DNA of 64,000 nucleotides from Dolomedes plantarius. Its lineage: Eukaryota; Arthropoda; Arachnida; Araneae; Dolomedidae. Under the pieces are notes generated by a model that was not told the DNA's origin, made no database searches, and saw only the letters and a program-made list of their open reading frames with translations. The DNA is taken from contig OU015490.1 of NCBI GenBank assembly GCA_907164885.2, forward strand, positions 9,942,516-10,006,515, written 5' to 3'. A program made the translations under genes and the position numbers. Below, piece after piece: positions 53,696-64,000 of this stretch. How positions within the stretch are numbered: position 1 is the first letter of the stretch; each line of letters starts with the position of its first letter.

Positions 53696-54299
53696 ATATC
53701 GGCGACATGGAGGAACAAATAACAGGCCAGAGTGGATGACGTCGCCGATACACATGATGACAAACCGAGCATTTTCCCGCAAAGACTCCCAACGCAGACA
53801 CAGGAACCACAGATACGTAATTGAATCTAAAGCATTTTATTAAGTTTTCCAAGTCGTCCGCCCGGGATTATATGACAGACCGATTCTTACAGAGTGTGTC
53901 TAAATTTAGACATCAGATAGTTTTATAAAGTCATTCCATCACGTGACACAGAGGTGTGACTTACATTTTGATTGGATAAAAGTTATTTGTTGATGCTCTG
54001 ATCTGATCTAATTCGGTAGCCACGCCGCGTCGAGCTTAATTTCGTTAAAAAGTCAGCCATCTTTAATAATATTGCCTGGGGTTACAAAGGCTATTACTAA
54101 GGGATTTCTATATAAGTTTTACTGGGATGACAATGCTAAAATTTAGAATATCTCTTGGATTTTAACACGAATGCCCAAGGGAAATACCTGTTTCAGGGAA
54201 TTAAAAAAGGTTTGTAATTTGGAATAGTAAAGTGAGAAATTAATAGTTTTTAAATGTTAAGATTGTTGAATTAAGAAATTACTAGTTTTTAATATTATA
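53692..54299 (-). repeat. LTR (left copy; 3' LTR in the inferred orientation)
   Basis: 608 bp; six mismatches to 58510-59117, no indels. Confidence 0.92.
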
Positions 54300-57200
54300 G
54301 AATATCCCCCCCGTCCGAGAAGAGGCTGACCTACAATGCCTGCATTGGAGGGCAGACTCACTCAGATGAGTGAGAAGAATGGGCATTAGAAAATTTGGAA
54401 TAAGTTAACGTATCAAGTTCAATTAAAGTTAAATTGCAAGAAAAACATTTTTAAAGATCACGTGATGAGCTGACATAGCAACATTATCAAATTTACTGAA
54501 AAATATATATAAAATCACTAAAAAGAAGGACACATAATATTAAATTGAAGATTCTACATAAGTATGTATTTGAAACCTGTTGAATAGGGACGTCTCCCCA
54601 CACAACAAAATCTCGAAAAAAAAAATCAATTAACATAACCAAAAATTTGTAAACTACCAAAAATTTTCACTGGAAACATACATTTAATACAATATCTACT
54701 ATCATCTCGATTTGAATAATACAGAATAACAAAACATAGTAATAAAAATATCAAAAACAAACAAAAATTAAGTAAATGAAGTTGTCTTTGATAACAGGAT
54801 GAAAAATTCAAAAATTCTTCCTCAACGTTCACTACTATGGAGTGAGTCCAAAAAAAATTTTTTATTTACTTATCTTGTAATGATTTATCTGTGCAACATT
54901 TTTAGTCCTTTCACAGTCATTAGTATGTTGAGGAAAAAACACCAATTAAAAAAAAATCACAGTCTTTTTAGTGCTGTGTCAATTCTGCTTCACAAACGTA
55001 GAATGCATAAATATCACATTATCTTGACTTGTTTACATATAAAGAAAATTAGTCCTTTAGTTACATAATAAAAATCACAGTTTATAATAAAAATCACACT
55101 TTCAATAAAAATCACAAGTTTTAATAAAATCACAGTTCAAAAATATCAATTGTATATAAAAATTACAAAACATATCGCTCATTATCTAGTTTTCGTATCT
55201 TTATTTATCTCATTATTTTTTCTTAATATCTCTTATCTCCTTTATTTCAATATTACTTATTATCAACAAAAAAAAATCTCTTTTCAATATCATTTATATT
55301 TCTTATTCTCATTTCATCATTTCTTATATTCATTTTATTTCGACAATATTTATTCATTCCAAAATTCTATTCAATATTCTTTAATTATACTTATTCATAT
55401 TTATTCTAACTCTATTTATTAATTCTCAATATTTTTCACTTTATTTTCAAATTATTTATCTACTATTCATTTTTGTACATTTATTATAAGTTTATGTGGA
55501 TCCATTTCCTTGTTTTGAAGGTACCTTGTTGTATGTGTGTTCCCCAACTCTTAGTCTCAAATTCTTTAATTCTACCTCTAAGCAGTGAGGGTTGTGTTTA
55601 TGTTTGTGTAACAAGTGGGTTTTCTTTCTCCATATTGTTCTTTGACTAATAAGGAGGAAGAGTCTTTTAGCCGTACAGTGGACTAACCGTAAATCTCCGA
55701 CAGAATATGACTGCGTTGGAAAACAGCATCTTGCATAGTACACAGATGGAGAAAAAGGAAAAGGTGCAGTTGTCATACCTGTGGGAGTATAATATATAGA
55801 AATGGGAGGACAAAAGGAGTGGCCATCCCAGCCCTGTTTTAGTCATTACTCAAGCAAATAGTCTTCAGCACTTTAAGTGATTGAGTTGTTGAATTAAAAA
55901 CAAATAGTAAAAAAAAATTAATAAGATCTTAAACAGTTGGGACGACATCCAACGCGCTTGTAGAGTTGGGTGATAGGAAAGTGTTTTTCAAGAAATAGGA
56001 AATTTACTGAAAGGTTAAAGAAGTAGAATTGTCATAGCCGGTGTTTAAATTGAGATCCAAAAAAAAATTCACATATAATAGTATTCTTAAGAAGAAAGTT
56101 TAAGTTAGACAGTTTTTTTTTTTTTTTTTTTTTTTAATATCTTTAGTAGGACAACACATAATTAATTATATCAATTTAAAAAATATATATAATGATGTTA
56201 AGCATCACATAGAAAAGAAAGAAAAATGGATCTAATGTTTGTCATTATTCGTGGTGTAGTTTTAAGTTCTCTGGTGCATTATAATATCTTAATCTGCAAG
56301 CATGGACAATTTCAAAATCTCGTTTAGTGTGAAAGTTTGGTCTATCAATTTTATACACAACATATGAAAGTATTAAACACACAATAATAAAATACTCCTA
56401 ATACCAATAATACCTTAATATTCTCTATCAATTGCCATAATTTAATGTTAATGTTCAAATTTCAAACTATTATTCTATCAATTGACACAAATAATCAAAA
56501 TTACTTTACCAATATCCATCTCAGTTTTATTAAGTTAATCATGAAATCGATAAACCAAAATTAATTTTTCTTTTCTTATATCACATTTTGGTATGAATCC
56601 TCGCTGTAAAGTTCCCAAATATTCATCATTTGTATTTAATATCTTAAAACATATTTCTCATTATAATATTATCTTTCTTATTTATTTATTATTCTTCATT
56701 ATTTCTTTTTCGAGAATTTTCTGGGGCGGATGAACCAAATATAACATACAATGGTTTTTTAATTCTCCAATTGTGGTTTTTTGGCACCCTAAGTCATGTT
56801 ATAAAGACGTTCCGTTTATATGAAATCCATAGAACGACTTTTGACTGTCGACTCAAACCACCGGAAATCTCCTTTACTTCAATTCGTAGAACAATTTACG
56901 AGGTCTCAACATCAAATGTAATATGTCAAAGTACTTAAATAAAAAAATTTTCTTGATGTCTGAAAATTACTATGTTATCCCTGCAGATATTTTCCAAAAT
57001 CAAAACCACAAGCATCTGATGTTAGATTTAGAACCGCAAAAATCTCAAGTTAAATGAATCAAAACAAGTTTGGCTCTTTTCGTGATCGTGTTTACAAAAC
57101 TAATGCTGAGCATTTAAATTTATTGCGGAGGCGACCTTCGAAATGTAATACAACGCGCTCGAAAACGGAAATGATTTACGTTATTATTTTTTCTTTTTCT

Positions 57201-58509
57201 CCGCGACGATTCAGAACTGCGTGCAAAATTAGATACTCATAACATTACTTTACTCATTTAATATTTCAGTTTAACGTAACCAAGGATCATTAATTATCTT
57301 AAAACACTAAAATATTCATTATCAGAAAAAGAACATGGAAATATTATATGAAACAATATACTCTTAAAATTCTATCAAAATGCAAATCAAAATGAAACAT
57401 TTTAAAATCAAAAACAAAATATACGTTTTAAACCAATGATTCTTACTTTCGTTTTACTTTTTATCGATTTATTTTTTATCATAGGTACTTAATTAAATCA
57501 ATAATTTGAAAATACTTTCACCGAAACACATTTATAATAAATTTTTATCAGTATCTATTAATATTAAAATTTTTCACAATAATTTGTAAATTTTAGCTTA
57601 CCAATTGAAGTGTTATTCACAATTTTTACCATTATCCTTATTAATTTTCACTATTACATATCTTCATAATTTTAACATTTGTAGCTCGGTTCTGAATTTA
57701 TCTTGGTGAGGTTCTTGGCTTAGTTAGTCCCAGTACACAGTATCCCAATTGGAACACTATGAAAGAGCACTTTAAAAGAATTTTTTTTTTTTTTTTCTTT
57801 TTCGGAAGTTGTAGAACCTTTCCTTTAGGTAACATTTTAAGAAGGCACTATTGCGTTGAACTGCTGGAACGAAGTTGTATCGCGAACACATTTTTCTGTT
57901 ATGCACACAATTTCGATGACCTAATACTTTCACTGATGATTTTTAAATGGTGGGGATTACGCACTTTTTACATGATGACACTCGCGAAGAATTTAAATGG
58001 TGATCACGCTGTTTGACAAAACACCGCACGATAGAACGCTGATAGAACTTTTCACTAAGGAGAACATGGCTGGAAATTAACTTTCGATTTCGCCCACACT
58101 TTTGTTGAAGATACTCGCGAAGAATTTAAATCCGCAGTCACTGGTCGTCACGAGGCAAGAAAAAAAAAAAGAAGCACATTTTGAAATCCGGATAGAAGAA
58201 CGATGAATTTAAATCCACAATTGCTGGTCATCACACGGCAAGACGAGAGAAGAGAGAGAAAAAAAAATAGGAGCGTCGAAGGCGCACAAAATTTTACGAT
58301 GTACTCCCGCTTATTTCGTTGGAAAGACATTGGGAGCTAACGCGCCACACCACATGGCTGACGGGAACTCCGAAATTATCCAGCGTAGACGAATGTTGTT
58401 AAGACATGGCGGAGACCGGGACACTCTGATTCTGTTGTTTGCGCTCGGGTTGAATCGGAAAAAAAATTACTGCCTGTGTCTGATGGGAAGGTATTCCAGC
58501 CGACTTTCC
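54300..58509. other. Interior of the LARD-like element
   Basis: AT-rich and without recognisable coding. The longest minus frame (55492-55776) has no known domain. A short AATAAAAATCACA unit repeats about four times at 55066-55137. At 57981-58245, GAATTTAAAT followed by TGGTCRTCAC-type sequence repeats three times. A 26-base T run lies at 56110-56136. Confidence 0.6.
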
Positions 58510-59106
58510 TGTAATATAGGCGACGTGGAGGAACAAATAACAGGCCAGAGTGGATGACGTCGCCGATACACATGATGACAAACCGAACATTTTCCCGCAA
58601 AGACTCCCAACGCAGACACAGGAACCACAGACACGTAATTGAATCTAAGGCATTTTATTAAGTTTTCCAAGTCGTCCGCCCGGGATTATATGACAGACCG
58701 ATTCTTACAGAGTGTGTCTAAATTTAGACATCAGATAGTTTTATAAAGTCATTCCATCACGTGACACAGAGGTGTGACTTACATTTTGATTGGATAAAAG
58801 TTATTTGTTGATGCTCTGATCTGATCTAATTCGGTAGCCACGCCGCGTCGAGCTTAATTTCGTTAAAAAGTCAGCCATCTTTAATAATATTGCCTGGGGT
58901 TACAAAGGCTATTACTAAGGGATTTCTATATAAGTTTTACTGGGATGACAATGCTAAAATTTAGAATATCTCTTGGATTTTAACACGAATGCCCAAGGGA
59001 AATACCTGTTTCAGGGAATTAAAAAAGGTTTGTAATTTGGAATAGTAAAGTGAGGAATTAATAGTTTTTAAATGTTAAGATTGTTGAATTAAGAAATTAC
59101 TAGTTT

Positions 59107-59117
<11 letters not shown>
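58510..59117 (-). repeat. LTR (right copy; 5' LTR in the inferred orientation)
   Basis: Direct repeat of 53692-54299; it abuts (TA)n at its right end. Confidence 0.92.
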
Positions 59118-59150
<33 letters not shown>

Positions 59151-60216
59151 ATGAATGAATGACTAGCTTCATGTTTACATTTTCATGTCCCGAATATATA
59201 AAATGAATACTTGTTATTAATTTAATTGAAACGCTATGAAAACGTGAAAAGTATCGGAAAATTACAGACTTTTAAAAATTTAAGAAAATTTTGCCGTTAT
59301 GTTAGGTATTCGCTCTGAAAAGCACACTACTATACAGTACATACCGTAGATAGTACCTGTCAAAACTTGATAGTAAGTAATTGAACAGTTCCAATAAAAA
59401 AAAGATTCATAACCTTGTTAAAATATAAGAAATTTTTACAGAATATTACTGTTTTGCAACCTGATGTGTTGCAATTTAAAAAATTTAAATTTACTTGAAT
59501 GTTTGCTGTCTGATTTGTTAATTTTAAATTGTTTTCTAATTTGAAAGTGAAATTTTTTAATACTTTTTTTATTAGATCTGAAAAATAAAGTAATATAATT
59601 CGAGAAAGTGGCACATGCTGCTGCCCAAACAAAAACTATTTAACTATTTATTATTATGCATCAATTATTGAGCGTCATTTCATTAACAATAGCATCTAAA
59701 ACATTTCCCGAAAATTTTATCAAATTATATGTATTATTTTGTGAAATATCATGATAACGGTAAAGATTTGTGCTAAAAACATAATTCTGAGAAAAACTCA
59801 GTTCAAGTTGTTTGCCACTTCAATTTTGTAGCAGACATTTTTTAAAATAGCTATAACTCTGCTTCTAATTGATGTAGAATGAAAATCAAAACGGTTTTGA
59901 AAAGAGAAAAGATTGAATTGCACGATTCCTGGAAAAAATAAAATTGACCAAAATAGTCAAAAAATGACATTTTCAACGTAGGCAGTCACCTTAAAAGATA
60001 CACTATTATCGCAATAGAATGCTCTACTAAAAATTATTACAGTGAGGTTTTTTTAAAAAAATATTGAAGTTTATAATTAAAAAAAACGTTCTTGGAAAAA
60101 AAAAGCATGCTTGCAGCTGATTTTAAAATCCGACTTGTACAGTCTAACTAATGCAGCCAGATATTTAGAAACAATACTGCTAATTCCATCTATTTCAATG
60201 TAATATAAATATTTTA
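59118..60216. other. Between the LTR element and the satellite
   Basis: Starts with (TA)n to 59147. At 59275-59430 it contains the permuted copy of the repeat at 52326-52620. The rest is AT-rich and unrecognised. Confidence 0.5.
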
Positions 60217-61320
60217 TATAATCATGTATTATGCTATATATATGTATAAATAGGCTATGTATAAATATATTAAACAAAAATAAAATATATAAATAAAATC
60301 AGATTAAAATATCATGCAAATTATTCACGTGCAAATAATTTTTGCATGTGTATTTCAATTTAATGTACATATATTATATCTTATGCTATATATATGTATA
60401 AATAGGCTATGTATAAATATATTAAGCAAAAATAAAATATATAAATAAAATCAGATTAAAATATCATGCAAATTATTCACGTGCAAAAAATTTTTGCATG
60501 TGTATTTCAATTTAATGTACATATATTATATCTTATGCTATATATATGTATAAATAGGCTATGTATAAATATATTAAGTAAAAATAAAATATATAAAGAA
60601 AATCAGATTAAAATATCATGCAAATTATTCACGTGCAAAAACTTTTTGCACGTGTATTTCAATTTAATATACATATATTATATATTATGCTATATATATG
60701 TATAAATAGGCTATGTATAAATATATTAAACAAAAATAAAATATATAAAGAAAATCAGATTAAAATATCATGCAAATTATTCACGTGCAAAAAATTTTTG
60801 CACGTGTATTTCAATTTAATGTACATATATTATATGTTATGCTATATATATGTATAAATAGGCTATGTATAAATATATTAAGCAAAGATAAAATATATAA
60901 AGAAAGTCAGATTAAAATATCATGCAAATTATTCACGTGCAAAACATTTTTGCACGTGTATTTCAATTTAATGTACATATATTATATATTATGCTATATA
61001 TATGTATATATAGGCTATGTATAAATATATTAAGCAAAAATAACATATATAAAGAAAATCAGATTAAAATATCATGCAAATTATTCACATGCAAAAAATT
61101 TTTGCAGGTGTATTTCAATTTAATGTACATATATTATATCTTATACTATATATATGTATAAATAGGCTATGTATAAATATATTAAGCAAAAATAAAATAT
61201 ATAAAGAAAATCAGATTAAAATATCATACAAATTATTCATGTGCAAAAAATTTTTGCATGTGTATTTCAATTTAATGTACATATATTATATATTGTTAAA
61301 TATATATATATATGTATAAA
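60217..61320. repeat. 152-bp tandem satellite, about 7 copies
   Basis: The unit repeats with an exact 152-base period. Its core CACGTGCAAAAAATTTTTGC (then ACGTG) begins at 60326, 60478, 60630, 60782, 60934, 61086 and 61238. Each unit carries TATAAATAGGCTATG and AATCAGATTAAAATATCATG. The core is a near-perfect 25-bp palindrome ending in CACGTG. A degenerate further unit continues to about 61410. Frames of about 79 codons in the array come from the repeat and are not genes. Confidence 0.93.
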
Positions 61321-61788
61321 TATATAAATATATGTATATATATATATATTAAGGAAAAATAATATATATAAACTAAAGAAATTCTGATTAAAAATCATAC
61401 AAACTTATTGAATCGTTACCAAACACGTATTAGATGTGGAATATATAGAATTCCATGTGTTGTAAATGCAAAAAATCTGTATACTGAAGATTTGGCCTTT
61501 TGAACCGGCTAGCTTACTATTACAGCAACTTTTGTGACGTACAGTTTGGAACATATCACTGCGCATGCGTCAAGTTTGCAACTAAATTCGACATTATTGT
61601 AATATTAAATTGTAATACTGTATTGTAATATATATTATATATTATGTATTAAAATATATAGTATATATTAAAATATATATATTATATATGGTTAAAATAA
61701 TGAAAACCTGTTTTACTGTGAAAAAATTCTGATTCAATTTTTCTTAAATTAACGAATCACGGTGAATGAATGACTCACTTGTGTTACT
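61321..61788. other. Between the satellite and the terminal Gypsy
   Basis: Decayed last satellite unit, then sequence at 61510-61710 matching the repeat at 52505-52620. The 5' LTR of the following Gypsy is not evident. Confidence 0.45.
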
Positions 61789-62700
61789 TCAGAATCGAAA
61801 CGTAGTGCCAAGGATGTTCTCGCTATACAAAATCTAACTTTCGACCAATATGATGAGACATCAGAATCTTTTGACTGTTATACCCAGAGACTGGAAAATT
61901 ATTTTAAGTTAAAAGGACTATCGACCGAGGACAAGGAAACCGAAGAATTAAAAGTCCTTGTTCTAATAAATTGTCTTAGATCACAGCAATACCAGCTCCT
62001 TTCAAGTCTTACTGCTCCTGATTTACCCTCAAGAAAGACATTCAAAGAACTTTCGTTATTACTTAAACAACATTTATTGCCAAAACCCAACGTTTTAACG
62101 GAACAACATAAATTTTTCTCTAGACTTCAAAATCAAGGTCAGTCGATATCTACTTTCATTTCTTCATTGAAAGATCTTACAAAAAATGCTGAATTTATAT
62201 CTGAATGTAATTCAAGTGATTGTTCTAAATCTATGTTAAACTTATTATTACGTTCTCAGTTTATTCGAGGTTTGTCTGATTCTGATATATGTGAAAAATT
62301 ATTACAACAAGGTGATATGACATTTGAAAAAACTATCGAAATTGCTTTAGCTATTGAATCTGCAAAAATTGAAAACAAAGAAATTTATAAGAGTCAATCT
62401 TCAACTTCTGTTAACAAAATATTGCACAATAGTGACAAGAATAGGCGTCATTTTCAAACCAGAAATGAAAATTCCAAAACCAGAAGTAGATCAAAATCAC
62501 CCATGAAATCGAAACGTGCTAATTTAAAAGAGCTTGGATTAGAAGGATTATGTTTACGTTGTGGAAAATCCAATCATAGAACTCAAAATTGCTTTTTAAC
62601 GAATAAATTACGCTGTAAATCGTGTAAAAAACAAGGTTATTTAGTTTCAGTTTGCATTTCCAGCTTAATAAAAAAACAAAACGAACAATCGAAACGTTAA
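61789..62700 (+). pseudogene. Ty3/Gypsy gag, 5'-truncated or start unclear
   Basis: An open frame runs from a TGA at 61771-61773, without an early ATG, to the TAA at 62698-62700. The capsid-like part reads YDETSESFDCYTQRLENYFK, KELSLLLKQHLLPKP and STFISSLKDLTKNAEF, typical of arthropod Gypsy gag with a retropepsin-dependent pol after it. Two zinc knuckles follow: LCLRCGKSNHRTQNC is a normal CCHC, but the second, CKSCKKQGYLVSVC, has Tyr where His is expected. The pol frame lies +1 relative to gag and overlaps its end. A start at the internal ATG 62077 would remove half of the capsid. Confidence 0.82.
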
Positions 62701-62747
62701 CCACATAATGAATAACTCAGATGACTTAGCTGTGAATCATATTTATG

Positions 62748-63239
62748 CAGGCCCGGACTTAGAGACCCAATACCCCTAGGCACTTGACATTTGGGCCCCC
62801 CACCATCTCGAAGCTATTTTGGAAATTTAGCAAATTAAATGCACTTGTACAGAACATATAATTTTTAATCGACTTTAATGACTTTAATAAACATCACAAT
62901 AATACAGTCTATGTTACTATAGTTACATTATTCTATAAAATTTACAGAATCATACGCCGAACTTTCTTCTGTGCAAAAGAACGAATGACGTCATCATAGT
63001 CAATTGACTGCAATATTTCTGACTCTATGTACATTACAGAGCCCTGTTTTGCAAAAGCCTTGTTTGGAGCGCCCTGTTTTGGAAAAATGTAGTAAAAATA
63101 TTTATTATGATATTATTTTCGATAAAGCTTTTTGATAAGGCAAGCCAGGCTTTTGAGCTAATGTAAAGCCACCGGGGCCCCTAGGCTATCTGGGTCCCTA
63201 GGCCGGGGTCTTGTTGGCCTAGGCAGAAATCCGGCACTG
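62748..63239. mobile_element. hAT-type MITE between gag and protease
   Basis: CAGGCCCGGACTTAGAGACC opens and GGCAGAAATCCGGCACTG closes it, with the perfect 8-bp duplication TATTTATG at 62740-62747 and 63240-63247. 492 bp, GC-rich ends, no transposase. It splits the pol frame of the surrounding Gypsy element: insertion plus duplication add 500 bases, which shifts the frame. Confidence 0.95.
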
Positions 63240-63240
63240 T

Positions 63241-64000
63241 ATTTATGATGTGTTCTCTAATGATTATGCAACTGATGATAAGATGTACGCTACTGTTAAA
63301 TTGAATGGTTTTGAACATCGATTCGAATGCGATTCAGGAAGCAAAGTAAGCATAATGAATGCTGATGAATTCAAAACATTAAAGCTTAACGTTCCGATTC
63401 AGAGAACAAATGTGTGTTTTCGAAGTTACACAGGCCAGCTTTTCAAACCACTTGGTGTTGTAAAGTTAAACGTTTCGTATCAAAATAATTTGAGTTATGA
63501 AGATTTATTTGTTGTGTCAAGTCAAAAAGGTTCTATTTTAGGACGTGATTGGATTCGAAAATTGAACATAAATTTACATGATCTTAACAAAATTTCAAAT
63601 GTTCCTTGTGTTGATATTTCTATTTCCAAAATTATTGATTTATATTCTGATGTATTTGAACCTAAGATTGGTTGTATTCCTGATTACACGTGTTCTCTAA
63701 AACTAATCCCAGATGCTAAACCAGTTTTTATTAAAGCCCGTACGGTTCCATATGCTTTAAAAGAAAAAGTTGATCAAGAACTTGATAAATTAGAGGCAGA
63801 AGGCATAATTGTAAAAACTTACTTTTCTGAATGGGGAACACCCCTCGTGGTTGTTTCAAAATCCGATGGCTCCGTACGCATTTGTGCAGATTTTAAAGTC
63901 ACGGTTAATAATCAGCTCCAAAATGCACGACACCCAATTCCTAGAATTAAAGACAATTTTAATAAATTGCGCGAGGGAAAATTTTTCTGTACCCTAGACA
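63241..64000 (+). pseudogene. Ty3/Gypsy pol: protease and N-terminal RT, runs off the window
   Basis: An open frame continues to the last base. It holds the retropepsin (FECDSGSKVSIMNADEF, catalytic Asp at about 63331; ILGRDWIRKL near its end) and then the RT N-terminus (YSDVFEPKIGCIPDY, VKTYFSEWGTPLVVVSKSDG, SVRICADFKVTVNNQL, HPIPRIKDNFNKL). In frame it matches Gypsy elements with protease directly before RT, the usual order. The part before 62748 (from the ATG at 62708) is separated by the MITE. Without that insertion this portion shows no stop, so the element was young when hit. Confidence 0.85.

Larger units (their letters stand above)
53692..59117 (-). mobile_element. Large non-coding LTR retrotransposon (LARD-like)
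   Basis: Two direct repeats of 608 bp (53692-54299 and 58510-59117) bound a 4210-bp interior in which no gag or pol motif is seen on either strand. By hand comparison the LTRs differ at six positions. They start TGTAATAT and end ATATTATA on the + strand. The minus orientation fits better: an AATAAA inside each LTR, a TATA-like ACTTATATAG upstream of it, and a purine-rich GGACGGGGGGGGATATTC next to 54299. The insertion is in a (TA)n tract, hiding the target duplication. Replication would depend on proteins from another element. Confidence 0.88.

Noticed and set aside
54300..58509. Small frames (54626, 55150, 55492, 57759) as element proteins
   Set aside because: None shows gag, protease, RT, RNase H or integrase motifs; composition is that of AT-rich non-coding DNA.
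60466..61319. Five similar frames of about 80 codons, 152 bases apart (MQIIHVQK...)
   Set aside because: They come from the tandem satellite and repeat with its period; no codon preference or known domain.
60217..61320. Regular palindromic repeats that might look like a CRISPR array
   Set aside because: The whole 152-bp unit is conserved, there are no unique spacers, and the genome is eukaryotic.

Overview
This is a eukaryotic, strongly AT-rich window crowded with transposable elements. It carries two interrupted host genes, both on the + strand. The first is a seven-exon short-chain dehydrogenase of the 15-hydroxyprostaglandin dehydrogenase [NAD(+)] type (2456-25270). I spliced it by hand from GT-AG boundaries into an unbroken 254-residue frame. 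The second is a two-exon Elongator subunit 6 gene (ELP6, 41120-48279, 259 residues). Mixed Tc1/mariner, hAT, Helitron, BEL/Pao, Gypsy, Copia, Jockey and RTE-like elements, a KRBA2-like integrase relic and long (TA)n tracts suggest an arthropod. A chelicerate such as a spider is my best guess, but that is inference.

Layout. 1-1170: decayed Copia gag-protease, minus strand. 2456-25270: the dehydrogenase gene. Its introns hold an intact Tc1-type transposase gene (3356-4396), hAT MITEs with perfect 8-bp target duplications, a Helitron, a mariner relic, tRNA-derived SINEs, a Tc1 element with mirrored subterminal repeats, an integrase relic, an RTE-like LINE tail and a second Tc1 transposase broken only by stop codons. 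25271-29242: gene end, hAT MITEs, a small TA-flanked MITE, unexplained sequence and a (TA)n tract. 29243-30653: a third Tc1 element. 30654-34738: a Ty3/Gypsy relic with Copia-like domain order (protease-integrase-RT-RNase H). 34972-39911: a BEL/Pao relic, minus strand. 41120-48279: ELP6, whose one large intron holds a Mutator-like transposase fragment and a Tc1 element with about 220-bp inverted repeats. 48280-52330: gene end, possible solo LTR and a Jockey-type LINE. 52621-53627: second copy of the Helitron. 53692-59117: a 5.4-kb LTR element with 99% identical 608-bp LTRs and no recognisable coding capacity. 60217-61320: a 152-bp satellite with a palindromic core. 61789-64000: a Gypsy gag-pol, split by a hAT MITE and running off the window end.

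The two host genes look unrelated: one is an NAD-dependent alcohol dehydrogenase for eicosanoid-like substrates, the other a tRNA wobble-uridine modification factor. The rest is layered transposon history. Simple (TA)n tracts abut many insertions, and hAT MITEs have landed in older elements (the RNase H region of the Gmr1-like Gypsy, between gag and protease of the terminal Gypsy, and the flank of a Tc1 element). All family calls come from reading motifs; no database search was possible.
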